NCBI RefSeq assembly: GCF_005943945.1
Contig: NZ_CP040710.1
Span: 2,773,501-2,837,500, forward strand
Direction: 5' to 3'
Length of the DNA: 64,000 nt
From: Aggregatimonas sangjinii
Lineage (GTDB): Bacteria; Bacteroidota; Bacteroidia; Flavobacteriales; Flavobacteriaceae
The notes below the pieces were generated by a model. It was not told where the DNA came from, did no database searches, and saw only the letters and a program-made list of their open reading frames with translations. Position 1 is the stretch's first letter; every line of letters starts with the position of its first letter. Positions 54,703-63,628 of the stretch are shown one piece after another. The position numbers were made by a program, and so were the translations under genes.

Positions 54703-57090
54703 ATGAAAAAAATCATCTTCTCTCTCTTTCTATTGATTTCGATACCTTCATGGTCGCAACAGGCCAATGATTGCATCGATGCCGTTGTCGTCTGCGGGAA
54801 TAACCAAATCGCTTCAAACGCCTCCGGTTTCGGTACCCAGGAACTGGACAATCAAGCGAACCCCTGTGCCTTCGAGGAGGTAAATAGCCTCTGGTTTCAA
54901 CTGACTATCGGCAGCACGGGCGAATTGGCCTTTGACATTGTCCCGGATAGCGATGCCATTACCGTGGATTATGATTTTTATGTATTCGGACCTAATTTTT
55001 CCTGCGATGACTTTACCGACCCCGTTCGTTGCTCAACGACAAACCCTTCGGAGGCCGGCCTGACTTACAATACCACTGGACTCCGGAGTTCGGAAAACGA
55101 CGATTCGGAAGGACCCGGAGCCAACGGCAATAGCTACGTTGACGCCCTTAGCGTGCAGGCCGGGGAAACTTATTATCTCTTGATCGATCGCCCGCATGGT
55201 GGCGGAGGCTTCGAACTCGATTGGACAGGTACCGCCCAATTTCTACCCGGACCAGAGGTACAGGAACCTTCGAATATTGAGGTATGCCTCTCCGAGGCCA
55301 TCGTGGAAGTCGACCTGACATCAAGGGAAACCCAGATAACCCAAAGTCCGGACGTACAAATCGACTACTTCAATAGTTTTGCCAATGCCTTTGATTTTGA
55401 GGATGAGATCAACGCCCCCGATCGTTTTGCATTTTCGGGAGCACGAGAGAATATTTACGTTCGGGTGACCAACACGCTCAGCGAATGTTTTGAAATTGTG
55501 GATTTTACGGTCACCGCGCTGGAATTTAACGACCCACCGGATATTGAACAGGTGGTCTGTGATACGGATCGTGACGGAGCCGGAGTTTATGACCTGTTGG
55601 GTGTGGTCTCCGATATTGAAGATACCTTGCAAAACCCTGCGGAATTCGTCATTTCGCTATACCGCAACGAAATCGATGCGATGGCGAGCCGGAATCCCCT
55701 CATACTCGCCTCCTATACTACGTTCGCCTCCGTGCTATATGCCCGCGTCAGTTCCGTACAACTTGGGAACTGTTTTACGACCTTCCCAGTGATGCTGACG
55801 ATCGAGGAAAATCCGTATCCGGCCGTAATCGAGTTGACGCAATGCGACGTAGACGAAGCCGACTCCCTAGATGGCATTACGCGAACAAATTTAGAACAGG
55901 CCTTTCCCGATAATCCGGATAGCGTGATCAGCTTTTATGAGTCCATTGGCGCTAGGGGTGCCGGCAGGGCCATAGCCGAACCAAGCAACTACACCAATCA
56001 GACCCCGTTCGATCAAGTGCTGTATTATCGAACTACTTCGGGGGACTGTTTCAGTGATGGCGAGTTGCAGCTCACCATTAACCCGACCCTGGTAAGCCTT
56101 CAAACGGCAAGCCCTTTTATGGTATGTGCGGATGCCACCGTTGACGGTATGGTACAAGGCACCTTTGATTTGGAGGAAATAAGGGCGAACCAGTATGCCG
56201 GGCTGGATGTGGCTTTTTACGCTAATCGCGATGACCTGAGTTTGGAACGGAATAGGTTGACGGGCATCCTCAACACCCCCACGACGACCATTTATGCGCG
56301 CTTGGAAGCCAACAACCAATGCCAGGGCGCAGAACAATTGGACTTAGTGGTCAATGCATTGCCGGAAATAGGTCTGGAAACCTCCTATCAAGTATGTACC
56401 GATGGGGAGCCTTTGGTATTGCAGGCCCCAGAGGGTTTCGACAGCTACACTTGGTATTCGGGTACGGATGGCGCCTTTATGGAAATCGGCGATAGGAGCG
56501 AATTGACCATCACCGAAGCCGGTGATTACCGTTTAATGGTCGGTACGCTCTATGAAATGAACGGGCAAAGCGTAGTCTGTAACGCGGACTTCGATTTTAG
56601 TGTAAGTCCGTCGAATGCGGCGACCATTCAGAACATTGAAATCGAGGAATTTTCAGCGGAAAATTCGGTCGAGATTACGGTAAGCGGGGACGGGGACTAT
56701 GAGTATTCCCTGGACGGCGAAAACTATCAGAACGAGGCCGGTTTTGAGAACACCGCTGCAGGATTCTATACCGTTTTTGTGAGGGACAAGAACGGTTGTG
56801 GTATCTCGGAGGAAGACATATCTATCATCGGATATCCGAAATTCTTTACCCCGAATGCCGATGGGGTAAATGATACCTGGCAGCTACTGGGTCTAAACGA
56901 TACCGAAGGAATCGTCACCAGTGTGAGTATCTATGACCGCTATGGGAAGCTTATTCGCATGATGACCGACAATGATTCCGGTTGGGACGGCACCTTAAAC
57001 GGAGCGCCCCTGCCCGCTTCCGACTACTGGTTCAGGATAGCCCTGGAGGGAAGAAAGGAAGTAAAGGGGCATTTTACGCTCAAAAGGTAA
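54703..57090 (+). CDS. Secreted T9SS type B sorting domain protein
   Basis: 795 residues. Signal peptide 1-18 (ending SWSQ). An N-terminal beta domain (about 20-185) with NSLWFQLTIGSTGEL and YYLLIDRP, several repeats of about 90-100 residues with evenly spaced cysteines (for example VVCDTDRDGAGVYDL, LTQCDVDEADSLDG), and a C-terminal type B sorting domain beginning FFTPNADGVNDTWQL with SIYDRYGKLI. Secreted across the outer membrane by the type IX system and surface-attached or released; such repeat proteins are often adhesins linked to gliding. Confidence 0.93.
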   Translation: MKKIIFSLFLLISIPSWSQQANDCIDAVVVCGNNQIASNASGFGTQELDNQANPCAFEEVNSLWFQLTIGSTGELAFDIVPDSDAITVDYDFYVFGPNFSCDDFTDPVRCSTTNPSEAGLTYNTTGLRSSENDDSEGPGANGNSYVDALSVQAGETYYLLIDRPHGGGGFELDWTGTAQFLPGPEVQEPSNIEVCLSEAIVEVDLTSRETQITQSPDVQIDYFNSFANAFDFEDEINAPDRFAFSGARENIYVRVTNTLSECFEIVDFTVTALEFNDPPDIEQVVCDTDRDGAGVYDLLGVVSDIEDTLQNPAEFVISLYRNEIDAMASRNPLILASYTTFASVLYARVSSVQLGNCFTTFPVMLTIEENPYPAVIELTQCDVDEADSLDGITRTNLEQAFPDNPDSVISFYESIGARGAGRAIAEPSNYTNQTPFDQVLYYRTTSGDCFSDGELQLTINPTLVSLQTASPFMVCADATVDGMVQGTFDLEEIRANQYAGLDVAFYANRDDLSLERNRLTGILNTPTTTIYARLEANNQCQGAEQLDLVVNALPEIGLETSYQVCTDGEPLVLQAPEGFDSYTWYSGTDGAFMEIGDRSELTITEAGDYRLMVGTLYEMNGQSVVCNADFDFSVSPSNAATIQNIEIEEFSAENSVEITVSGDGDYEYSLDGENYQNEAGFENTAAGFYTVFVRDKNGCGISEEDISIIGYPKFFTPNADGVNDTWQLLGLNDTEGIVTSVSIYDRYGKLIRMMTDNDSGWDGTLNGAPLPASDYWFRIALEGRKEVKGHFTLKR

Positions 57091-57105
57091 GTACGGGAGT
57101 ACGGC

Positions 57106-57196
57106 CGCGCTAGGGATTGCAGCGGTACCCCGAAACGCTTTTTCGCGTTTTGGCGTTTAGCGGAAAGCCCGACCACGGGTACCCGTGGGAGCGCCC
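57106..57196. repeat. Structured intergenic repeat, two hairpins
   Basis: Between the T9SS gene and uvrB: CTAGGGATTGCAGCGG, a hairpin CCGAAACGC/GCGTTTTGG (57130-57138 with 57145-57153), AGCGGAAAGCCCG, a perfect 16-bp palindrome CCACGGGTACCCGTGG (57173-57188), and GAGCGCCC. From memory, elements with this frame and variable hairpins recur in flavobacterial intergenic regions. Single copy in this window. Confidence 0.55.
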
Positions 57197-57250
57197 AAAA
57201 TACAAGTTAAAAAGCCTCGGATATCTATCGCTATTCCTTATTTTTAGGGG

Positions 57251-59239
57251 ATGAAATTCAAGGTAGTATCAGACTTCGAGCCCACGGGCGACCAGCCCCA
57301 GGCCATCGCCCAATTAGTGGAAGGAATTAAGGGAAAGGAACGGTATCAAACGCTTTTGGGCGTGACCGGATCGGGCAAGACCTTTACCGTGGCCAATGTG
57401 ATCGAGCAGGTACAACGGCCCACCTTGCTCCTGGCCCACAACAAGACCTTGGCGGCACAATTGTATTCGGAGTTCAAGCAGTTTTTTCCGAACAATGCGG
57501 TGGAATATTTCGTATCGTACTACGACTACTATCAACCGGAGGCCTTTATCCCCACCTCTGGCCTGTATATCGAGAAAGACCTGTCGATCAACGAGGATAT
57601 CGAAAAGCTACGCCTGAGCACCACCTCATCCCTACTTTCCGGTCGGCGCGATGTGCTGGTGGTTGCCTCGGTGTCTTGCCTATACGGTATCGGGAATCCG
57701 GTGGAGTTTCAGAAAAACGTCATTACCATTAAAAAGGACCAGGTGATCGCGCGCACCAAATTCCTGCACCAGCTGGTGCAAAGCCTGTATTCGCGGACCA
57801 CGGCGGACTTCCGAAACGGGAATTTCAGGGTGAAGGGCGATGTGGTGGACGTATTCCCCAGCTATGCCGACCATGCCTTCCGCATTCATTTTTTCGGGGA
57901 CGAGGTCGAGGAGATAGAGGCGTTCGACCCGTTTAACAACAAGGTGATCGAGGTATACGAGAACCTGAGCATCTACCCCGCCAATATGTTCGTGACCTCG
58001 CCCGACATTCTACAGAACGCCGTACATCAGATTCAGGAGGATATGGTAAAGCAAGTCGATTATTTTAAGAGTATCGAAAAACCTTTGGAGGCGAAACGCC
58101 TTGAGGAACGCACCAGTTTTGATCTGGAAATGATCCGCGAGCTGGGCTATTGCTCCGGTATCGAGAACTATTCGCGCTATTTGGACGGTAGGGCACCGGG
58201 AACACGACCTTTTTGCCTGTTGGACTATTTTCCCGACGATTACCTGATGGTCATCGATGAGAGTCACGTCACCATTCCGCAAGTGCATGCAATGTACGGT
58301 GGGGATTATTCCCGAAAGGTGAATCTGGTGGATTACGGCTTCCGACTTCCCGCGGCCATGGACAATAGGCCGCTGAAATTCGAGGAGTTCGAAGGCCTAC
58401 AGAATCAGGTCTTGTACGTGAGTGCCACGCCGGCGGACTACGAGCTGAAATTAAGCGAGGGCATCTATGCGGAACAGATCATTCGCCCTACCGGCCTGTT
58501 AGACCCGATCATAGAGGTCCGCCCAAGCCTGAACCAGATCGACGACCTGGTGGAAGAGATCCAACAACGGGTCGAAAAGGACGAACGTACCTTGGTGACC
58601 ACCCTGACCAAGCGGATGGCCGAGGAACTGGCCAAATACCTGACCCGAATCAATGTACGCTGTCGTTATATTCACAGTGATGTGGATACCTTGGAGCGGG
58701 TAGAGATCATGCAGGACTTGCGAAAAGGTATTTTCGATGTCCTGATCGGGGTGAATCTCTTGCGGGAAGGTCTCGACCTGCCCGAAGTGTCCTTGGTCGC
58801 TATTTTGGATGCGGACAAGGAAGGATTCCTAAGAAACAACCGCTCATTGACCCAAACCGTCGGAAGGGCGGCGCGACACCTGAACGGAAAAGCGATCATG
58901 TACGCGGACAAGATTACGGCGAGTATGCAGAAGACCATAGATGAAACGATTTACCGAAGGGAGAAACAGACCGCCTACAACCTGAAGCACAATATCACCC
59001 CAAAAGCCTTGAATAAAAGTTTGGATAGTGCCCTGGCAAAGAATTCCGTTTCGACCTATCATTTTAAAAAAGAAGAGCTACGTGCCGCGGAACCGGATAT
59101 GGATTATCTGACCAAGGAACAGATCGAAAAGCTCATCCGTACGAAACGAAAATCGATGGAAAAGGCGGCCAAGGAATTGGATTTTATGCAGGCCGCACGA
59201 CTGCGTGACGAGATCAAAATGTTGCAGGAAAAAGAATAG
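57251..59239 (+). CDS. uvrB: Excinuclease ABC subunit UvrB
   Basis: 662 residues; DNA damage verification helicase of nucleotide excision repair. Walker A GVTGSGKTF (37-45), beta-hairpin YYDYYQPEAFIP (90-101), Walker B LMVIDESHVTIPQ, motif VI QTVGRAARHLNG and a C-terminal UVR (UvrC-binding) motif in MEKAAKELDFMQAARLRDEI. A TATTTTTA box ends 4 bases before the ATG, so either the message is nearly leaderless or the real promoter lies elsewhere. Confidence 0.97.
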   Translation: MKFKVVSDFEPTGDQPQAIAQLVEGIKGKERYQTLLGVTGSGKTFTVANVIEQVQRPTLLLAHNKTLAAQLYSEFKQFFPNNAVEYFVSYYDYYQPEAFIPTSGLYIEKDLSINEDIEKLRLSTTSSLLSGRRDVLVVASVSCLYGIGNPVEFQKNVITIKKDQVIARTKFLHQLVQSLYSRTTADFRNGNFRVKGDVVDVFPSYADHAFRIHFFGDEVEEIEAFDPFNNKVIEVYENLSIYPANMFVTSPDILQNAVHQIQEDMVKQVDYFKSIEKPLEAKRLEERTSFDLEMIRELGYCSGIENYSRYLDGRAPGTRPFCLLDYFPDDYLMVIDESHVTIPQVHAMYGGDYSRKVNLVDYGFRLPAAMDNRPLKFEEFEGLQNQVLYVSATPADYELKLSEGIYAEQIIRPTGLLDPIIEVRPSLNQIDDLVEEIQQRVEKDERTLVTTLTKRMAEELAKYLTRINVRCRYIHSDVDTLERVEIMQDLRKGIFDVLIGVNLLREGLDLPEVSLVAILDADKEGFLRNNRSLTQTVGRAARHLNGKAIMYADKITASMQKTIDETIYRREKQTAYNLKHNITPKALNKSLDSALAKNSVSTYHFKKEELRAAEPDMDYLTKEQIEKLIRTKRKSMEKAAKELDFMQAARLRDEIKMLQEKE

Positions 59240-59263
59240 AAAATTTCTTGATTGGCCTCACCC

Positions 59264-59306
59264 GGAAATGCCTGAAATGGCATTTCCAACCTCTCCCAAG
59301 GAGAGG
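59264..59306. repeat. Two adjacent perfect hairpins after uvrB
   Basis: Hairpin 1: GGAAATGCC TGAAAT GGCATTTCC (59264-59287... arms 59264-59272 and 59279-59287). Hairpin 2: CCTCTCC CAA GGAGAGG (59290-59306). There is no T-run, so classical termination is uncertain; the CCTCTCC/GGAGAGG half resembles a widespread intergenic repeat of Bacteroidota. The rest of the gap to 59503 is AT-rich with no gene. Confidence 0.7.
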
Positions 59307-59502
59307 TAAATTTTAAGTCTTACCTAAACCTTAAGGTAGTCATGAGCTCAAATATTCATTCGATTATTTATTAAAAATTTCGTAGGTTTAGAGGATTCTA
59401 CATAAAATTGACAAAATCGAACTTTTGGTTTATATAATAAATTTCAATTAACTGGTCTTAAATTATTTAAATAATATTTTTAGACTTGTCTAAATCGATA
59501 AA

Positions 59503-61074
59503 ATGAAGCAAAAATCACAATTTTCAGTCCAAATTTTCGGATTGGGGAAATTTCGAAACAGGACTTTTTGCCTGCTGTTTTTCTGTTGCTTTTTCGGGAG
59601 ATTTATAAGCGCGCAGCGACTCAGTTCGGAGGAGATCCAAGCGGCCGCGAAGGACAAATTTTCGGACGCGATTTTTGACCTGAAATCATTTTTGGCCTTG
59701 CGGAACGATGGTCATTTTCCGGAAGAGGTAGAACAAAATCTGAAGTGGTGCGACAGTGTTTTTTCGGCCTTGGATTTTGAGGTAAAACGGATTTCGACCG
59801 AGGGCGCTCCCCTACTCTTTGCGGAACAAAAAATCAGCAAAAAAGCCAAGACCATTTTGTTCTATTTGCAGATCGATGGGCAACCGGTCGATAGCACCAA
59901 ATGGAACCAACCAAATGCCTTCGAAGCAACCCTAAAAGAAAAACAAGCTTCGGATTGGAAAACCATCGCTTTTGAAAAACTGCAAACGGAATACGATGCC
60001 GATTGGCGGATTTTCGCCCGATCGGCATCCGACTCCAAAGGTCCCGCCATGGCCTTTATCAGTGCCCTGCAAATTTTGCAGTCCAAGAAACTGAAACCCC
60101 AGTTTAATATCAAGGTCATTATGGACTTCCAGGAAGAAATGGGTTCGCCGCATTTGGCGCCGGCGGTGGTGGCGAACAAGGAATTGCTCGCTGCGGACAT
60201 GATGTTGATCATGGATGGTACCCGCCACCTCTCCAACCTCCCAACCCTGTGTTATGGCGCTAGGGGCATCGCTACGGCCACTTTAAGGGTTTTTGGTCCC
60301 CGTACACCCCTACACAGTGGTCAATATGGCAATTTTGCCCCGAATCCCATCTTTGAGACGGCCAAACTGTTGGGAAGCTTAAAGGATGAAAACGGCAGGG
60401 TGACCCTAGCTGGCTTCTACGACGGTATCTCTATCAGCGACAGCGAAAAGAAGGCCCTGTTACAGGTTCCCGAAAACCGGGACAGCCTGCTCCTCCGTTT
60501 AGGGGTGGCAGGGCCCGATGCCGTGGGCGACAACTACCAAGAAGCGCTGCAATACCCGACCTTAAATATTCGCGGGCTTAAAGCTGCGTGGGTCGGGAAC
60601 GAAGTACGTACTATAATACCAGCGGAAGTCATTGCCGAAATAGACATGCGCCTAGTGCCCGAATCGGACGGTACCCGCCTGATGGAGGCCCTAAAAAGCC
60701 ATATTCAGGCCCAAGGTTACCATTTGGTCGATAGCCTCCCCACCGATGCCGAACGCCGCACCCACCCCAAACTCGCTTCTTTTAACTACCGTCTAGGCTC
60801 CAAACCCTTTCGTACGCCCATGGACTCCGACACCGGCACCTTCCTCAATACGGCCTTACAAAAGGTTTTCGGGGAGGACATCGTAAATATGCGTACCACG
60901 GGCGGGTCGCAGCCCATTGCTCCTTTTATCAATACACTTGGTATTCCAGCGGTTTCGGTACGTATTCCCAATCCGGACAATAACATTCATAGTCCGAATG
61001 AAAATTTACGGCTAGGGAACTTTTTGGAGGGCATCGTGACCTGTTTGGCTATTTTGGACCAGCCTTTAGACTAA
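59503..61074 (+). CDS. Secreted M20 family metallopeptidase with altered metal site
   Basis: 523 residues. A hydrophobic signal segment (about 20-37, ending SAQ) is preceded by an unusually long basic N-terminus. M20 motifs: LQIDGQPVD (125-130 region; the first metal His is replaced by Gln123), SASDSKGP (bridging Asp177), FQEEMGS (catalytic Glu211 and ligand Glu212), LIMDGT, and the C-terminal NNIHSPNE His. Expected dipeptidase or deacylase, but the missing His leaves catalytic competence open. Own transcription unit. Confidence 0.86.
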   Translation: MKQKSQFSVQIFGLGKFRNRTFCLLFFCCFFGRFISAQRLSSEEIQAAAKDKFSDAIFDLKSFLALRNDGHFPEEVEQNLKWCDSVFSALDFEVKRISTEGAPLLFAEQKISKKAKTILFYLQIDGQPVDSTKWNQPNAFEATLKEKQASDWKTIAFEKLQTEYDADWRIFARSASDSKGPAMAFISALQILQSKKLKPQFNIKVIMDFQEEMGSPHLAPAVVANKELLAADMMLIMDGTRHLSNLPTLCYGARGIATATLRVFGPRTPLHSGQYGNFAPNPIFETAKLLGSLKDENGRVTLAGFYDGISISDSEKKALLQVPENRDSLLLRLGVAGPDAVGDNYQEALQYPTLNIRGLKAAWVGNEVRTIIPAEVIAEIDMRLVPESDGTRLMEALKSHIQAQGYHLVDSLPTDAERRTHPKLASFNYRLGSKPFRTPMDSDTGTFLNTALQKVFGEDIVNMRTTGGSQPIAPFINTLGIPAVSVRIPNPDNNIHSPNENLRLGNFLEGIVTCLAILDQPLD

Positions 61075-61173
61075 CCTACAGCATTTTAACCCACATTTTC
61101 TTACGGTAAACGGACTCAATCCGGAGTTTATCGATTGGCGGGAATGGCTATAGGGTTCGTAGGGTTTATCTGT

Positions 61174-61181
61174 TATATTTG
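61174..61181 (+). promoter_or_regulatory. Putative -7 box of the 61251-61760 gene pair
   Basis: TATATTTG, an exact TAnnTTTG box, 69 bases upstream of the ATG at 61251. No good -33 element at the usual distance. Confidence 0.4.
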
Positions 61182-61250
61182 GAAGGGCTATGCAAAGCTT
61201 ATTAAACATGATTGCTCTACTCAATTTAAATAACCAAAAAAACCAAAGTT

Positions 61251-61481
61251 ATGGAATACAAAGTAGTACCATTTGTAGCAGCTATTGATCATAAAAAAGG
61301 AACATCTGACCATGTGGCTCAACAATTGGAGGCATTGATAAACGAATACGCCTCCAAAGGCTGGATTTACATTAGACTTGAAGGAGTATCAACATATGTT
61401 GGGCCTGATAATGGATGTTTCCGATTTGGTGGAAAATCAGGATATACAACAGCACGACAAATGGTCGTTTTTAGCAAGTAA
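61251..61481 (+). CDS. Small DUF4177-like protein
   Basis: 76 residues. Begins EYKVVPF, contains a helix LEALINEYASKGWIYIRLE and ends QMVVFSK, the pattern of DUF4177-like alpha/beta proteins in which a short helix precedes a GW motif. Function unknown. The next gene starts immediately after its stop with no gap, so the two are co-translated. Confidence 0.78.
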   Translation: MEYKVVPFVAAIDHKKGTSDHVAQQLEALINEYASKGWIYIRLEGVSTYVGPDNGCFRFGGKSGYTTARQMVVFSK

Positions 61482-61760
61482 ATGAAACACTTTCTTCTAA
61501 ACATAATACATATTTATTGGTTTTTGATTCCTAACAGTAAGAGGAGGAAATGCATTTTTAAGGAATCCTGCTCGCATCACGTCTTTCGAGAAACAAAAAA
61601 GGATGGATTTAGGAAGGGCCTCAAAGAATTGAGATTTAGAATAAAAAATTGTCAACCAGAGTTTGATATTTTCACCGATGTTGTCACCGGAAAGAAGAAG
61701 ATGATTTTAAAAACGGGAGTTATTCTGGACGAAAGTCAAATTGCCGAACGATTTAAATAA
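61482..61760 (+). CDS. YidD-like protein (divergent)
   Basis: 92 residues. C-x5-C-x26-C spacing in CIFKESC ... CQP (Cys in positions about 24, 30 and 57) is exactly that of YidD (CRFTPTC ... CHP), with the G-x3-G turn DGFRKG also kept. YidD helps membrane protein insertion and is normally next to rnpA and yidC. This one lacks the SP/R-Y N-terminal motif and has a different C-terminus, so it is a diverged accessory copy. Starts at ATG 61482, directly after the previous stop. Confidence 0.7.
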   Translation: MKHFLLNIIHIYWFLIPNSKRRKCIFKESCSHHVFRETKKDGFRKGLKELRFRIKNCQPEFDIFTDVVTGKKKMILKTGVILDESQIAERFK

Positions 61761-61797
61761 GAAACCGCTTAGAACAACAAGTATAACCCCTGCTGGC

Positions 61798-61920
61798 GCG
61801 AGCATCTTTATGCTCTTGCCATAAAGAGCTCGCTTGCGTGCAGGTAGCAGCGCACGAAATTATGCATTAGATATAATCATTAGTCTGGGCACGAGCGCGA
61901 CACTAGCGCTAGCGACTGAA
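61798..61920. repeat. GC-rich structured repeat upstream of the KAP gene
   Basis: Hairpin with one bulged A (61798-61812 with 61820-61833, 14 paired bases, loop CTCTTGC), a second small stem CGTGC/GCACG (61837-61841 and 61852-61856) and a palindrome CTAGCGCTAG (61903-61912). Strongly contrasts with the AT-rich flanks. The AGCGCTAGCG motif reappears inverted at about 63450-63460, after the KAP gene, so the gene is bracketed. Confidence 0.65.
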
Positions 61921-62026
61921 TTAAAAATAACTTACAGAACAGGGTACTATATTAGGAGGAAAAATTAGTGCCTTTTTACACACTATGTTTCACAAAAAAA
62001 ATTTCCGGTAAACAAAAAAACGAGCA

Positions 62027-63439
62027 ATGAATATTAAGCATTCAGAAATCGAAATTAATTCTGAAAATCCCTTTGCAAACTGCAAACTTGATAGACAAAA
62101 ATATGCGCAAGTTCTAACAGACATCATCGATTCTTATGCTGATGGGTTTGTATTAGCTATTAACAATAAATGGGGTACAGGAAAAACCACCTTTGTGAAA
62201 ATGTGGGAGCAAGAGTTAAAGAATAAGAAATATCAAACTGTATATTTCAATGCTTGGGAGAACGATTTTGAAAATAATCCCTTAACAGCATTAATGGGAG
62301 AGCTTAAAACCTTAACTACCCAAGTTACTGAAAGGGAATTCAAATTAACTTTAAAAAAGGCCGCAACTCTAACCAAACATATTGCTCCTATAGTTGCGCA
62401 AACTGTCGCAGAACGTTACATTAATACAGAAGGCATAAAAGATGCTATTGTTGGAGTTACTAAAGGTTTATCTGACGTTTTCGAAAATGACGTTAACGAA
62501 TACTCAAAGAAAAAAAAAGGAATATCAGAATTTCGCGAAAGTCTATCTAAATTTATCGCCGATACTAATAAAGGCAAACCAGTAGTGTTTATTATTGACG
62601 AGCTTGATCGTTGTAGACCAAATTATGCAGTATCCATTTTGGAGCAAATAAAACACTTCTTCTCAGTGCCAAACATTGTTTTTGTTCTATCAATTGACAA
62701 AAAACAGCTCGGAAATGCAATTCGTGGAGTTTACGGCAGTGATAAGATTGATGCTGACGAATATTTAAGGAGATTCATCGATATTGAATATTCAATTCCT
62801 GAACCTGAAAGCGATTTGTTTTATAATTACTTATATGATTATTTCGGATTTGACGAATTTTTAAACTCGCCGGAGAGAATAGAACATAGTGAACTACAAC
62901 AAGACAAAGAACGTTTTCTACTAATTTGCAAGCTGCTTTTTACGAACTCAGCAATTCCCTTGAGACAACAGGAAAAAATCTTTGCCCTAGCTCGAATTTC
63001 ACTTAGAACCTTTAATGAAAATAGCTATGTTGTCCCGTCAATATATCTTTTTCTAATTTTCTTAAAAGTTGTTCATTCAGAATTTTATGAAAATCTTGAA
63101 CACAAACAATTAACAATGCCACAGCTTCAAGAAAGTTTTCTTAAAACAATTAAACATAATAAAAACGAAAATACAGAAAGAGAATTAATGTGGCTCGAGG
63201 CTTACTTATTATTATATTACAACAACTACCTGACTCCACGATATTATCGCAAAAAAATATATGAAAGAGATACCGAGACTGGCAAGAATAAATTATTAAT
63301 TACCTCCGTAATTAACAAAAATGAAGAAATTAAGTTTCTGAAAATTTTTGAACACATGGACTATCTTGGAAATATGGGCGATTTAAACTTAGGGTATTTT
63401 TTTTCCAAAATTAACCTTCTACAAAAATTACACATATAA
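62027..63439 (+). CDS. KAP family P-loop NTPase
   Basis: 470 residues, markedly AT-rich compared with the rest of the window. Walker A NKWGTGKTTFVKMW (G50-T54), YFNAWEND, Walker B VVFIIDELDRCRP and sensor region FVLSIDKKQLGNAIRGVYG, the KAP signature. The segment between Walker A and B (about 105-150), where many KAP proteins carry membrane helices, is only weakly hydrophobic. KAP NTPases include F-plasmid PifA and QatA of the Qat system, both linked to phage exclusion, so a defence role is a reasonable guess. No partner gene is obvious. Confidence 0.9.
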   Translation: MNIKHSEIEINSENPFANCKLDRQKYAQVLTDIIDSYADGFVLAINNKWGTGKTTFVKMWEQELKNKKYQTVYFNAWENDFENNPLTALMGELKTLTTQVTEREFKLTLKKAATLTKHIAPIVAQTVAERYINTEGIKDAIVGVTKGLSDVFENDVNEYSKKKKGISEFRESLSKFIADTNKGKPVVFIIDELDRCRPNYAVSILEQIKHFFSVPNIVFVLSIDKKQLGNAIRGVYGSDKIDADEYLRRFIDIEYSIPEPESDLFYNYLYDYFGFDEFLNSPERIEHSELQQDKERFLLICKLLFTNSAIPLRQQEKIFALARISLRTFNENSYVVPSIYLFLIFLKVVHSEFYENLEHKQLTMPQLQESFLKTIKHNKNENTERELMWLEAYLLLYYNNYLTPRYYRKKIYERDTETGKNKLLITSVINKNEEIKFLKIFEHMDYLGNMGDLNLGYFFSKINLLQKLHI

Positions 63440-63628
63440 AAGTACCCCCGCTAGCGCTCGTCTATGACGGGTGCCGAACCAGATTAGAGCGTACTGCCCT
63501 TCAATGAAAACCGTGGTTTTCGTATTTTTAGTATTCGATGAGCAGAAAATATAAAATTGCCCGCAGTTGTAAGGAAGGCTAAGCACTTACAAAACAATTT
63601 TCGTCTTAACCGTTTCGTTTACCCTTTA
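63440..63628. repeat. Gap with inverted copy of the AGCGCTAGCG motif
   Basis: CCCCCGCTAGCGCTCG at about 63445-63460 matches, in reverse, the palindromic end of the repeat at 61903-61915, and CGGGTGCCG follows. Otherwise no gene; it should contain the promoter of the gene starting at 63629. Confidence 0.5.
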
